NCBI RefSeq assembly: GCF_015062915.1
Contig: NZ_SUTJ01000002.1
Span: 1 to 64,000, forward strand
Direction: 5' to 3'
DNA: 64,000 bases
From: Methanobrevibacter thaueri
GTDB taxonomy: Archaea; Methanobacteriota; Methanobacteria; Methanobacteriales; Methanobacteriaceae
The notes below the pieces were generated by a model, which ran no database searches, was not told where the DNA came from, and saw only the letters and a list, made by a program, of their open reading frames with translations. Of the stretch, positions 39,365 through 48,153 are shown piece after piece; within the stretch, counting starts at the first letter, position 1; each line of letters opens with the position of its first letter. A program made the translations under genes and the position numbers.

Positions 39365-39578
39365 TAAAAATAGAGAGTTGGTGTTTATTGGTTGAGGAGA
39401 GTAATAAACACCACGACTTGTATTTTGGGAATTTTTTGGCAGATTTTTCCCATGCCAAATTAGAAAATTGTGGAAAGCTAATTTGACAGATATGTATTTT
39501 GGAGATTGTATTATTATTGACTAATAATATGTTTTGTTTAAGTGTAAAAATTTAGGTATGCCTAAATTTATGTCACTT
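39365..39578 (-). ncRNA. Candidate iron-regulated small RNA B
   Basis: About 214 nt on the minus strand, clearly related to RNA A. Read as RNA, H1 is CAAATTAG/CTAATTTG (39456-39463/39478-39485) with loop CTTTCCACAATTTT; H2 is a short TGGGAA/TTCCCA stem; H3 is TGGTGTTTATT/AATAAACACCA (39379-39389/39403-39413) with loop ACTCTCCTCAACC. Compared with A, stems differ by compensatory changes while loops stay the same. A 22-codon ORF is possible but is absent from A. A T-rich run (39366-39370) follows H3. Confidence 0.65.
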
Positions 39579-39637
39579 GTATAAAAGTTGGTTGTTATAG
39601 TATATAAATGTTTCCCTAATTATTAAGTATGCCTAAA
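39551..39637 (-). promoter_or_regulatory. RNA B promoter: TATA box between two metal-regulator boxes
   Basis: TTTAGGTATGCCTAAA (39551-39566) and ATTAAGTATGCCTAAA (39622-39637) flank a minus-strand TATA box TTTATATAC (39600-39608). Distances match the RNA A and RNA C promoters within 1 nt. A 23-nt stretch around the predicted start (39571-39593) is identical to RNA A positions 28965-28987. Confidence 0.7.
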
Positions 39638-39654
39638 TTTTTGGGAAGAATTAC

Positions 39655-39723
39655 TATAACAATTGTTATAACATATGATGAAAGTGATATATAAAGGTTT
39701 TGGAAATTTTAGGTTCATCTAAA
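39655..39723 (-). promoter_or_regulatory. Second upstream metal-boxed promoter (D)
   Basis: TTTAGGTTCATCTAAA (39708-39723) lies 12 nt before a minus-strand TATA box (complement of TATATAAA, 39688-39695), the same spacing as in the three RNA promoters. A perfect palindrome TATAACAATTGTTATA (39655-39670) sits at the predicted start. It has no downstream box at the usual place; it would read into RNA B as a longer transcript. From here to EF-1beta (39724-39847) I see only AT-rich sequence. Confidence 0.5.
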
Positions 39724-39847
39724 ACCCAACAAAAAAATAACATCTACATTTAAAAGTTTAAATCATGAAAAAATTGCAATAAAATCTATGATAATTATGA
39801 AAAAAATTTGAAAAATAATAAAAAAAGAGTAAAAAAAGGAAGAAAAT

Positions 39848-40117
39848 TTACATTAATCTTCCAACACCAGTAATTTCGAAACTAGCAACGCCTTCAATAC
39901 CTGAAACCATTTCTTCAACAGATTCAGATCCGCCTTCACCATCTTCAGTGATGAACTGTAAGACTATTGCAACTAAACCGAATGCAATTGGTTCTTCATT
40001 CATTTCATGAAGTTTAGCGCCTTCTGGCATTGAACTTTCGATGGTGGATTTGATAGCTTCTAAATCCACTTCAGGACTGTCTGGCATGATTTTCATAGTT
40101 GTTAATACTTCACCCAT
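39848..40117 (-). CDS. ef1b: Translation elongation factor aEF-1 beta
   Basis: The 89-residue protein is the archaeal guanine nucleotide exchange factor for EF-1alpha: EVLTTMKIMPDSPEVDLE at the N-terminus and EPIAFGLVAIVLQFITEDGEGG...VEEMVSGIEGVASFEITGVGRLM match the family from end to end. It lies 18 nt after a small zinc-finger gene on the same transcript. Confidence 0.95.
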   Translation of the reverse strand: MGEVLTTMKIMPDSPEVDLEAIKSTIESSMPEGAKLHEMNEEPIAFGLVAIVLQFITEDGEGGSESVEEMVSGIEGVASFEITGVGRLM

Positions 40118-40135
40118 TCTAATTCCTCCATAATC

Positions 40136-40297
40136 TTAAGGTCCTTCAAAACCACATTCGCATTTGTATGCGTGGCCAAAGGTACGGCATTTTTCACATC
40201 TTGCTATTTTTGCTCCACAAATAGGACATTCGAATTCAACGAATGGTCCGGTTAATGGAATTTCTTGTTTACATGAAATACATTCTACTTCTTTCAT
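40136..40297 (-). CDS. Small zinc-finger protein (HVO_2753-like)
   Basis: A 53-residue protein with four Cys pairs: CISC (6-9), CPIC (24-27), CEKC (34-37) and CECG (46-48). This is the paired zinc-ribbon layout of the short archaeal HVO_2753-type family. It lies between mfnE and EF-1beta on the minus strand, starting at the ATG complementary to 40295-40297. The constant pairing with EF-1beta suggests a role in translation, but I know no defined function for it here. Confidence 0.85.
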   Translation of the reverse strand: MKEVECISCKQEIPLTGPFVEFECPICGAKIARCEKCRTFGHAYKCECGFEGP

Positions 40298-40298
40298 A

Positions 40299-40973
40299 TT
40301 ATTCACCTATTATTTGTGTGTAATCGAAGTTATAATCATTTATAGTATCATCTATTAAAGATAAAACCCTTTCAGGGCACTTCCCATTCACAACATAACA
40401 ATCAGACCCGAACTCTAATAAAAGAGAAGGTAACATTACATCAATCGATGACTCTTGAAAAGTTAGTAATGTTGTTGCATCGATTTTACTTATGAATGTT
40501 GAACCCGGCTCCTTCGGTTCTTGGGTATATATACCATTTACATTTGTTACTATTAAAAGGTTTGCATTTAGGAGGTGTGACACATATGCTGCAATCGAAT
40601 CCGAAGTGACATCCCAACTGCATTCGAAAGGATCTTCCTCCCTTAAAAATTGGGAAACGATGAAAATAGGAGTGAATCCCTCATCGGATATTTCATTAAC
40701 CTCATTTATCGTATAAGCCAATTTTGCAGATTCCACCTTGTCGTTTACAAGTTTAGCTATGATGTCCATGCAATCAATAGCTGTCCAGTGATTGGCCTGT
40801 TCAGAAAAATCCATTTCCTCATCATATTTGCGAATTAAATTGGCAAACTCTCCCCCACCGAGAATAATTACCGAACCGGTGTTTTCGAGTTGTTTTACAA
40901 GTTCAATTGCATAATTTGGAAATAGGCTTCCCCCAATCTTTACAACCTGTTTTATGATAAAAATCACACCCAT
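40299..40973 (-). CDS. mfnE: MfnE, aminomethylfuran phosphate kinase
   Basis: A 224-residue amino-acid-kinase-fold protein: VVKIGGSLFPNYA near the N-terminus, VIILGGGEFANLIRKYDEE, and ANLLIVTNVNGIYTQEPKEPGSTFI. MfnE phosphorylates (5-(aminomethyl)furan-3-yl)methyl phosphate to the diphosphate in methanofuran synthesis, which fits a methanogen. The assignment rests on fold and length. Its stop lies 1 nt before the zinc-finger gene. Confidence 0.85.
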   Translation of the reverse strand: MGVIFIIKQVVKIGGSLFPNYAIELVKQLENTGSVIILGGGEFANLIRKYDEEMDFSEQANHWTAIDCMDIIAKLVNDKVESAKLAYTINEVNEISDEGFTPIFIVSQFLREEDPFECSWDVTSDSIAAYVSHLLNANLLIVTNVNGIYTQEPKEPGSTFISKIDATTLLTFQESSIDVMLPSLLLEFGSDCYVVNGKCPERVLSLIDDTINDYNFDYTQIIGE

Positions 40974-41012
40974 GTTTAATTAAAAATAAGCTTCATTAAA
41001 TTAACAGTTAGA

Positions 41013-41351
41013 CTATAAAAGCTTCAAATCCCCAGTCACTTCATCAATTATTTCATCTTCATCAGGACCGAGAGCCAAAACGGTAACGCTTGATGTAGGT
41101 ATCTGGGTCCTTCCAGCATCAACTACCAAATAATTTGCAATGCCCTTTTCATCAGCCAATTTCTTAAGGGCAGTGATTTCCTCTAAAGTCTGAACTTTTA
41201 AAACGACCTTGGCATATGCCTCATTTTCCCATTTCCTAATCTTATCCGCAGGGGATTTCTTATATGCACCAATAGATCCATGACAACATTGCGCTGCGAT
41301 TTTTCCCTTGCGCATCTTCAAATCTGTCCTTACAATCATTACCTGTTTCAT
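41013..41351 (-). CDS. pth2: Peptidyl-tRNA hydrolase, Pth2 type
   Basis: The 112-residue protein matches archaeal/eukaryotic Pth2 throughout: KQVMIVRTDLKMRKGKIAAQCCHGSIGAY, then GIANYLVVDAGRTQIPTSSVTVLALGPDEDEIID. It frees tRNA from prematurely released peptidyl-tRNA. It is the first gene of the minus-strand series pth2-mfnE-zinc finger-EF-1beta. Confidence 0.96.
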   Translation of the reverse strand: MKQVMIVRTDLKMRKGKIAAQCCHGSIGAYKKSPADKIRKWENEAYAKVVLKVQTLEEITALKKLADEKGIANYLVVDAGRTQIPTSSVTVLALGPDEDEIIDEVTGDLKLL

Positions 41352-41498
41352 GTTATCACTATTACATATTTAAGTCTGAATTAAAAAAATTTTTGAATAT
41401 TGAAAATTAAAATAAATAAAAAATAGGGATATAAGGAATTAATAGCAAAGCTAACAAGCCTAATTGACTCTCGCCTTAAATCCAAATATCTAATCCAA

Positions 41499-42068
41499 TT
41501 ATAATTTAAAGTATACTACAACAATTGCTATTGCCACGATTACAGCAGCAATGCTTAAAACAATAACTAAGAAATTAGCGCCTAAATTAAAACCTTGCTC
41601 TTGAGGAACGGTTACATTAGTGACATTTGTTGTGTTATTTGTTTGGTTTGTAGTGTTAGTGACGTTATTTAAGGTATCGTCGCTAGTGGTTGAACTGTCA
41701 ACCGCACTGTATGTTGGTTGGGATTGGGAATAAGAACTGGATCCATAACTACTGCCTGAACTATAACCCCTGCTACTTCCAGAGGAACTGGAACTAGAAG
41801 ACCCGCTTGAACTGCCGGAACTAGAACTAGAACTTGACGAATCGGAACTAGAACTGGATGAATCAGAGCTTGAACTTGAGCCTGAATCAGATGATGAACC
41901 TCCAGAATCAGAAGAAGACCCACCGGAATCGGATGATGAACCTCCGGAATCAGTGGAAGAACCTGAATCAGAACTTCCGGTTTCTCCAGCCTCAGCAAAT
42001 ACAATTCCGCAAGCGGAGATTATAATCACCAATGCCAAAAGTATACTTAACATTTTTTTAATTTTCAT
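41499..42068 (-). CDS. Secreted Ser-rich repeat protein with C-terminal anchor
   Basis: 189 residues: signal peptide (1-25, ending GIVFAEA), then a repetitive Ser/Gly/Asp stretch (GGSSSDSGGSSSDSGG..., about 30-110), an Asn/Thr-rich segment (NNVTNTTNQTNNTTNVTNV) with many N-glycosylation sequons, and a C-terminal transmembrane helix (about 166-187). It is probably a flexible stalk on the cell surface. The Ser stretch is encoded by near-repeat DNA liable to length change. Confidence 0.7.
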   Translation of the reverse strand: MKIKKMLSILLALVIIISACGIVFAEAGETGSSDSGSSTDSGGSSSDSGGSSSDSGGSSSDSGSSSSSDSSSSSSDSSSSSSSSGSSSGSSSSSSSGSSRGYSSGSSYGSSSYSQSQPTYSAVDSSTTSDDTLNNVTNTTNQTNNTTNVTNVTVPQEQGFNLGANFLVIVLSIAAVIVAIAIVVVYFKL

Positions 42069-42256
42069 CTAACCACCTAAATAATTGAATTTTTATTACT
42101 TAAATTCAAAAGTCTATTTACTGTATTTAACAATTTATATTTAATATATAAAATATTTACTGAAAAATATCTGATTTTCAAAACATTGTGGTGCAATACT
42201 TTAATTAAATAGTAAGTACAAAATTATTAATGATTATATATTTTAAGGAGATTATA

Positions 42257-44035
42257 ATGACTCGTATTTCAATTTTAGACAAAGACAGGTGTCAACCTAA
42301 AAAATGTGATTATCTTTGCATACACTACTGTCCTGGTGTCAGAATGGATGAGGACACCATAGTGGTTGATGAAGATACTAAAAAACCGTTGATATCTGAG
42401 GAATTATGTGAAGGGTGCGGTATCTGTACCAACCGATGCCCATTTGATGCTATTTCAATCATAAACTTGCCTGAAGCGGCAGGAGATCCTATTCACAGGT
42501 TTGGCCAAAACCAATTCGAATTGTTTGGACTTCCAAATCTTGAAGAGGGAACCGTATTGGGTCTTTTAGGTCCGAACGGTATCGGTAAATCCACAATAAT
42601 GAACATCCTGTCAGGAACTTTAATCCCTAACTTTGGAGACTATGAAAGCAATCCTGAAAACTGGGATGCAGTGATTGAGTACTACAAGGGTTCATCCCTT
42701 CAAAAGTACTTCCAGGATTTATCCGAAGGAAACATTAAAACCATCCTAAAGCCACAGATGGTTGACAAGCTTCCTAAAGTCGTTAAAGGTAAAGTGAAAG
42801 ACTTGCTTAGCAATGTTAATGAAAGGGACAAGCTTGATTATGTCACAAAAGAATTGCAGCTTGAAAACGTTTTAGACAGGAACATGGAAAACCTGAGTGG
42901 TGGGGAACTTCAAAGGGTTGCAATAGCCGCAACAGTCTTAAGGGAAGGTGATTTCTACTACTTCGACGAACCTACATCCTGGCTTGACGTGGCACAAAGG
43001 CTGAATGCAGTGAAAGTGATTAGGTCTTTAGCTGATGAAGGAAAAAGCGTGCTTGTAATTGAGCACGACCTTGCAACACTCGATGCATTGTCCGACAACA
43101 TACATATCCTCTATGGTGAGCCTGGAGGATACGGTGTAGTGTCCGGAAGAAAAGGAGTTCGTTTAGGAATTAACGCTTACATCAATGGATTCTTGGCTGA
43201 GGAAAACGTGAGAATCAGAAGAAACCCTATTGAATTCACAATCCGTCCGCCAACCCCTGAGGACGAGGGTGATGCTCTTGCATCATACAGCGACTTGAGC
43301 AAGGATTATGACGGATTCAAACTGACCGCCGATGAGGGCGAAATCTTTTACGATGAAATCGTTACAGCATTCGGATCAAACGGTATCGGTAAAACCACAT
43401 TCGCCAAAATGCTTGCAGGCGTGGAAGAGCCAACTTCCGGTGAAGTCGATGAGGAAGTTACTATCGCATACAAGCCACAGTACATCGTTTCCAACTTCGA
43501 GGGAACCGTCAGTGATTTCCTGTTCATGAATGCTCCAAGTTTCGGGTCCAAAATCTTTGAAAGTGAAATTATGAACCCATTGACATTGAATGAAATGTTG
43601 GATAAACCTGTTAAAGGATTGAGTGGTGGGGAGCTTCAAAGACTTGCAATAGCTGCAACACTATCAAAAGATGCTGAAATATACCTTTTCGACGAACCGA
43701 CAGCATTCTTGGATGTTGAACAAAGGCTGATTGCTGCAAGAGTCATTCGTAAGATGGTTGAAAGCAGAAACGCTGCTTCACTTATTGTAGACCACGATAT
43801 CGTGTTTATCGACTACATATCCGATAGGGCAATGGTTTTCAACGGTACTCCTGGTTTGAACGGTCATGCTTCAAAGCCTACTGATTTAAGAAACGCAATG
43901 AACGAGTTTTTAGGAAACTTGAACATTACATTCAGAAGGGATAAGGAAACCAAAAGGCCTAGAGTCAACAAGCTTGACAGTTACAAAGACCGTGAACAGA
44001 AGGAAAAAGGAGAATATTACTACTTATCAGACTAA
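42257..44035 (+). CDS. rli1: Ribosome recycling ATPase Rli1/ABCE1
   Basis: A 592-residue protein with an N-terminal eight-Cys ferredoxin-like domain ([15 protein letters not shown] and [12 protein letters not shown]) followed by twin ABC cassettes: Walker [10 protein letters not shown] and GSNGIGKTT, signature LSGGELQR twice, Walker [13 protein letters not shown] and [12 protein letters not shown]. It splits post-termination ribosomes. AAGGAG sets the start at 42257 rather than the upstream in-frame ATG at 42230. The second Walker A has Ser in place of Pro (GSNGIGKTT). Confidence 0.97.
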   Translation: MTRISILDKDRCQPKKCDYLCIHYCPGVRMDEDTIVVDEDTKKPLISEELCEGCGICTNRCPFDAISIINLPEAAGDPIHRFGQNQFELFGLPNLEEGTVLGLLGPNGIGKSTIMNILSGTLIPNFGDYESNPENWDAVIEYYKGSSLQKYFQDLSEGNIKTILKPQMVDKLPKVVKGKVKDLLSNVNERDKLDYVTKELQLENVLDRNMENLSGGELQRVAIAATVLREGDFYYFDEPTSWLDVAQRLNAVKVIRSLADEGKSVLVIEHDLATLDALSDNIHILYGEPGGYGVVSGRKGVRLGINAYINGFLAEENVRIRRNPIEFTIRPPTPEDEGDALASYSDLSKDYDGFKLTADEGEIFYDEIVTAFGSNGIGKTTFAKMLAGVEEPTSGEVDEEVTIAYKPQYIVSNFEGTVSDFLFMNAPSFGSKIFESEIMNPLTLNEMLDKPVKGLSGGELQRLAIAATLSKDAEIYLFDEPTAFLDVEQRLIAARVIRKMVESRNAASLIVDHDIVFIDYISDRAMVFNGTPGLNGHASKPTDLRNAMNEFLGNLNITFRRDKETKRPRVNKLDSYKDREQKEKGEYYYLSD

Positions 44036-44049
44036 TATTTTCCCTTTTT

Positions 44050-44427
44050 TTATATTTTTTCCAGTTCGTTTAGAATATATTTTTTAAGTATTTCAACAGC
44101 TTTTTCACCATCATCGTCCAATCTGACTGCATCCAACGGATTCAAGTCATATGCTTTTACAACAGCATCCGCTGAAATGTTTTTGATTACATCAACATCC
44201 TTTTCATTAAGGATTACTGATGCACAGTCGTCACCGCAACCTGTTATTGTAACAATCTTTGCATCCTCAAGAATTGGAGAGCAGTTGTTTGGCTGTGCTG
44301 AATACTCTGTGATGCATGCCGCTACAATGTTATCGTTTTCAAGTGCCAACTCGACGCTGGCTGCCCTTACTACTAATCCAAGCGGACTCAATCCGCTGCA
44401 GGACACCAATGCTATTTTATCGCTCAT
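44050..44427 (-). CDS. DGC-domain putative zinc-binding protein
   Basis: 125 residues with SCSGLSPLGLVVRAAS near the N-terminus and TGCGDDCASVIL near residue 62. This DGC-like Cys pattern marks a small zinc-binding family of unknown function. Its start overlaps the stop of the Fe-S protein upstream by 4 nt, so the two are translationally coupled. Confidence 0.72.
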   Translation of the reverse strand: MSDKIALVSCSGLSPLGLVVRAASVELALENDNIVAACITEYSAQPNNCSPILEDAKIVTITGCGDDCASVILNEKDVDVIKNISADAVVKAYDLNPLDAVRLDDDGEKAVEILKKYILNELEKI

Positions 44428-45140
44428 TTTTTCATTCTCCCATATCTTTGCTTTACCTTCTCATAACCTCTTTTGTAAAATGGACAGAAATCAATACACA
44501 CACTGCAGCCTTCACGATGGGCTGTGCATGATTTCCTTATGAATTTCTCATCATCATCGAAAGCGTTTTCAGGGCATCTGTCAATGCACACGCCGCAGGT
44601 TGAGCAGTAGTCCCTCACCCATTCCATGTCGTTTTCGGTTTTGAACGGCAGATTTTCAATTGATGTTTGAATCATGAAAAATCCGAGGTTCAATCCTTCC
44701 TTGAACATGCACATGTTGCTTCTTGTGATGACTGCCTCGTTTGATTGAAGCGCTATTGCCCTCAGGCTTACTCTGTCATCCAATGGATTTATCAAGTCCA
44801 CTTGGAATCCCTCTTCTCGAAGAATATCCGCAAGGGCAAATGTCTTTTGACCGAATTCCTGAAACTCCAAATCCATCAGACGGCACTTTTCCTTTGAAGG
44901 GTCCATCTTCAGGATGTCAGATGACATGTGATATTTCAGGATGATAATGTTGTCCCAGTCGATATCCCATTCACGTTTAAACTCATCGCTCAAGTGTGAA
45001 TAGCTCAAGCCTGCAAATCTTGAGGCTACGGCAATGTCTGTGAATTCATTTAAAAAAGAGTCTGAGATGGTTGTTTTTGGTTTTAAAGGGTTTTCAATAT
45101 TATAAAAATTAGGGATAGGTTGATGATACCTAAATCTCAT
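44424..45140 (-). CDS. Fe-S protein, QueG/dehalogenase-like C-terminal domain
   Basis: The 238-residue protein has an N-terminal domain that resembles the non-ferredoxin part of epoxyqueuosine reductase-like proteins (SRFAGLSYSHLS, GLNLGFFMIQTSI). A double [4Fe-4S] ferredoxin domain follows: CSTCGVCIDRCP near 181 and CSVCIDFCP near 215. No cobalamin-binding motif is evident. Substrate unknown. It is coupled to the DGC protein and 9 nt after the aminotransferase gene. Confidence 0.68.
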   Translation of the reverse strand: MRFRYHQPIPNFYNIENPLKPKTTISDSFLNEFTDIAVASRFAGLSYSHLSDEFKREWDIDWDNIIILKYHMSSDILKMDPSKEKCRLMDLEFQEFGQKTFALADILREEGFQVDLINPLDDRVSLRAIALQSNEAVITRSNMCMFKEGLNLGFFMIQTSIENLPFKTENDMEWVRDYCSTCGVCIDRCPENAFDDDEKFIRKSCTAHREGCSVCIDFCPFYKRGYEKVKQRYGRMKK

Positions 45141-45149
45141 ATCACTAAC

Positions 45150-46325
45150 CTATTTTGTCCTTAAAGCCTCTACGGCTTTAGGGAATTCTTCACAAAAGAC
45201 CTTGATTTCCTCTGTAGGAATTGAGAAACTAATACGTAAGTACCTGTCTCCAAATTCTTCGGAAGTGTATTCTCCTTCCCTTGTGAACAGTTTCTTATTA
45301 ACCAAATAGTTTGACATTACCTTAGGATCAATTCCTGCACCTGAAAGGTCAATTACCATCATGTTTGCATCTGATGGGTAAACAGGCAGGAACACACCTT
45401 CAATAGGTTCAATCATTTCATTAATCAACCTTTGGTTTTCAAAACAGGTTTCTCTCATTTCGTCAAACCATTCAGGTTTTGACTTGAGACCTGCGATTGC
45501 ACCGAATTGTGAGATGATGTTCACTCCAAGGTCATTAACCACTGCGTTTTTGATTGCATCGATTATAGGTTTTGATGATACAACACCACCAATCCTTAAA
45601 CCTGCCATTCCGAATATTTTGGAAAAGCTGTATATGGTTAATGTTTGTTCAGGAGCATAGTTCTGTACTAGGAAATGCTCACGTGCAAAGTCTTTGTAAG
45701 TTATATCATGTAATAAGTATAAATCGTTTTCTTTTGCGATTTGGGCAAATTCTTTCAATTCATCTTCATTGTATGAGGAACCTAACGGGTTTAACGGATC
45801 AATCAAAATTACCATACGGGTGTTTTCATCCATATTCTCTCTTAAAAGTTCCGGAGTGAGTTTATAGTTATTTTCTTCATAGTAAATCGGAACGTATCTT
45901 ACTTCATCACAGAACCTGTTTGCGAAATCCCCAATGATGAAATAACCTGGATCTGATAAAATCACGTTGTCCTCAGGTGCAAGAAGAGCCTGCATTACAA
46001 GGTACAGTGATTCGGTTGCACCGGAAGTCAATAACACTTCAAGGTCTTTTAATCCCAAATCGTCTAAAATCAATTGTTTCAATTCGCTGAATCCTTCAGG
46101 GGCAGGATATTTGCAGTATGTCTTTTGCTTAATCGCTTCAATCATGGCGTCAGATATAGTATCATCATGTAAGTGGTTGGTGTTTTGTCCCATCCAAATC
46201 ATATCTTCGTCCATGTACATATCTTCAAAAAAGTCATTAGCGCACTCGTATCCTTCAGGAGGCACTCTTTCAGTTTTTTGAAACTTCTTTTTAGGGTTTT
46301 TTATGTCAAAATCCTTTTCCCTCAT
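45150..46325 (-). CDS. PLP-dependent aminotransferase, class I/II
   Basis: 391 residues of fold-type I. The PLP lysine lies in YSFSKIFGMAGLRIG near residue 235, with LTSGATESLYLVMQAL near 100 and the DPLNPLGSSY segment near 175. Similar to histidinol-phosphate aminotransferases, but the N-terminal extension (ENDFFEDMYMDEDMIWMGQNTNHLHD) is unusual, so the amino acid substrate is uncertain. First gene of a cluster with the Fe-S and DGC proteins. Confidence 0.85.
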   Translation of the reverse strand: MREKDFDIKNPKKKFQKTERVPPEGYECANDFFEDMYMDEDMIWMGQNTNHLHDDTISDAMIEAIKQKTYCKYPAPEGFSELKQLILDDLGLKDLEVLLTSGATESLYLVMQALLAPEDNVILSDPGYFIIGDFANRFCDEVRYVPIYYEENNYKLTPELLRENMDENTRMVILIDPLNPLGSSYNEDELKEFAQIAKENDLYLLHDITYKDFAREHFLVQNYAPEQTLTIYSFSKIFGMAGLRIGGVVSSKPIIDAIKNAVVNDLGVNIISQFGAIAGLKSKPEWFDEMRETCFENQRLINEMIEPIEGVFLPVYPSDANMMVIDLSGAGIDPKVMSNYLVNKKLFTREGEYTSEEFGDRYLRISFSIPTEEIKVFCEEFPKAVEALRTK

Positions 46326-46384
46326 ATTATCAACTCAAACAATTCCAAAATAAATATTTATATTTAATTGTTAATAAAATTATC

Positions 46385-47089
46385 TTAAACAATTCCATCA
46401 GAAGTGATTGTGAATTTGGCCTGTCTGCCTTCAGGAATGCTTCTGTGGCGTTTTAAGGTGGCAATCCTCTGGTTTGTCTCATCTCCACGTTCCAGCTTGA
46501 TGATTACCTTGCTTATATACTCAAGGATATCTCCACCAACAGGTCGGACATCTTCCTCTTCGCTGTCATCGAATGCTGCATAAATCTGGTTTGTGACAAC
46601 CACCGCAATGTCATACTTTCGGGCAACATTGGACAGAAGCTGAATCTGCTTTCTAAGCTCCTTGCTCAGCTTGTAGGATTTCATGTCATCGACACGGTAT
46701 AATGCGACTGCTGAGTCAAGCACTATCAAGTCCACTTCTTCATGATGTTTTCTGAGCCAAACGTCAATTGATCTTAATGTTTCGGTCTGCTCCAGAAAAT
46801 CAGTTGGTTCAAAAACAATTATGTTATTGGCAACATTTGAAAAGTAGGGTCCGGAAATCTGTTTGATTCTGTCAATTGAGATTCCTCCCTCAGTATCAAT
46901 GTAAATCACTTTACGGTTGCTTTTGGCGACATTTACTGTTAATGCCAGTGCCACATTACTCTTACCTGAGCTTGGTGAACCGTATATCTGAGTGACAGTG
47001 CCTTTCTCAAAGCCTCCGTCAAGCAGACCATCCAATGCTGAGTTGGATGGGATTTTGTGATTGTCTTCAAAGTTGGCCAATACTTTCAT
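46385..47089 (-). CDS. radB: DNA repair and recombination protein RadB
   Basis: 234 residues, RecA/RadA core only: Walker A GSPSSGKS (near 37-44), Walker B LIVLDSAVALYR, QLLSNVARKYDIAVVVTNQI and RPVGGDILEYISKVIIKLER. There is no N-terminal HhH domain, which separates RadB from RadA. It modulates homologous recombination in Euryarchaeota. Confidence 0.95.
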   Translation of the reverse strand: MKVLANFEDNHKIPSNSALDGLLDGGFEKGTVTQIYGSPSSGKSNVALALTVNVAKSNRKVIYIDTEGGISIDRIKQISGPYFSNVANNIIVFEPTDFLEQTETLRSIDVWLRKHHEEVDLIVLDSAVALYRVDDMKSYKLSKELRKQIQLLSNVARKYDIAVVVTNQIYAAFDDSEEEDVRPVGGDILEYISKVIIKLERGDETNQRIATLKRHRSIPEGRQAKFTITSDGIV

Positions 47090-47159
47090 AGATAAATATT
47101 GTTGCTTATAAGATATATATTTAACAAGAATCCAATATACTCATAACGGAAGTGTTAAT

Positions 47160-48137
47160 ATGAAAAGAATAGATGCACTTATAATCGTTTTAATCATTTC
47201 GATTTGTTGCGCAGGCATTGCTTTTGCCGAGGAGAACAATTCGAGTGTTGAACAAAGCATTGAGGAAACAGAAATCAGTGAGGATGGAGCAATCTATACA
47301 TTGATTGCATCAATTTCTGGAGATGAAATCAAGTTTAACGATGGATTCACCGGATATTGCATTGACTCATCCAAGGGCGCAGTAAGCTCCGACGACAAGT
47401 TTACTCCAGGTCCATTTAAAAATGATAAGACTGAAAACTACGTCAAATTGGCAATAATCGAATGCTACAAGCAGGGAAGAGTAAATGACATTGGAAAAGT
47501 CGTTTCAAAAATAGTTAACAATGACTTGGATTCCAGCGACAGCGTAATCAAGGAAGTGTTGAACTCAAACGAAAATGTCAATTCTGGAACTACAGTTAAA
47601 ATCGACAACACCACCGAGGCAACATTCAACTTTGAGCTTTTAACACCGGCTGACAGTGAAAAGTCCGATTGCCTGGCCTATACAGTATCCATGAAAACAG
47701 TTGAAAATAAGAATCCTTCAACCGTTCAAAAAGACGATACCTTAGGTGTGAGCGACAATTCATCCGACAATGATAAAAAAGCAAAAGATGACAATGTCGA
47801 AAAGACAACTGGAAATGGCAGCGACGAAAAAACAAAAGAGGACACCAGCAAAACAGAGGATACATCAAAAGCAAATAAAACAGACGATAAAGCAAAAAAC
47901 GACACTATCGTCAACGAAACCAACAAGACAATCGTGAACAAGACTAACACCAAAATCACTGTTGAGAACAACACAACCATAACCTATAAGAACAATGTGA
48001 AAACAGTGAACCAGACAGCACCTGCAAACAACACTACAAATAATCTTTTAAAAACAGCTGGAAACCCAATATTCATCTTGGGAGTTGTAATTGTAGTTGC
48101 ACTCATTGCAGTTGCATTCATGAGGAGAAAAGATTAG
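47160..48137 (+). CDS. Secreted protein with C-terminal membrane anchor
   Basis: 325 residues: signal peptide (1-24, ending GIAFAEE), a globular region (about 25-180) with FNDGFTGYCIDSSKGAVSS, then a long Lys/Asp/Thr/Asn-rich stalk (KTKEDTSKTEDTSKANK) with many NxT/S sequons, and a C-terminal helix followed by MRRKD. The globular part resembles small archaeal surface modules; I do not recognise a named domain. A surface-anchored role is likely. Confidence 0.65.
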   Translation: MKRIDALIIVLIISICCAGIAFAEENNSSVEQSIEETEISEDGAIYTLIASISGDEIKFNDGFTGYCIDSSKGAVSSDDKFTPGPFKNDKTENYVKLAIIECYKQGRVNDIGKVVSKIVNNDLDSSDSVIKEVLNSNENVNSGTTVKIDNTTEATFNFELLTPADSEKSDCLAYTVSMKTVENKNPSTVQKDDTLGVSDNSSDNDKKAKDDNVEKTTGNGSDEKTKEDTSKTEDTSKANKTDDKAKNDTIVNETNKTIVNKTNTKITVENNTTITYKNNVKTVNQTAPANNTTNNLLKTAGNPIFILGVVIVVALIAVAFMRRKD

Positions 48138-48153
48138 ACCATAATCTTTTTTC

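Noticed and set aside
39379..39460. A 22-codon ORF (ATG GGA AAA ATC TGC ...) inside RNA B
   Set aside because: It has no counterpart in the homologous RNA A, where the same position reads ATG CAG GAA AAT TGA, so a conserved peptide cannot explain the similarity between A and B.
28921..39637. Inverted repeats A and B/C as terminal repeats of a composite transposon
   Set aside because: The repeated sequences consist of a promoter and a hairpin series with no transposase or target-site duplication; a duplicated RNA gene explains them better.
41669..42004. Antisense-frame ORF in the Ser-rich gene
   Set aside because: It is a shifted-frame reading of the repetitive Ser/Gly codons with no start signal; the sense frame has a signal peptide and a C-terminal anchor.
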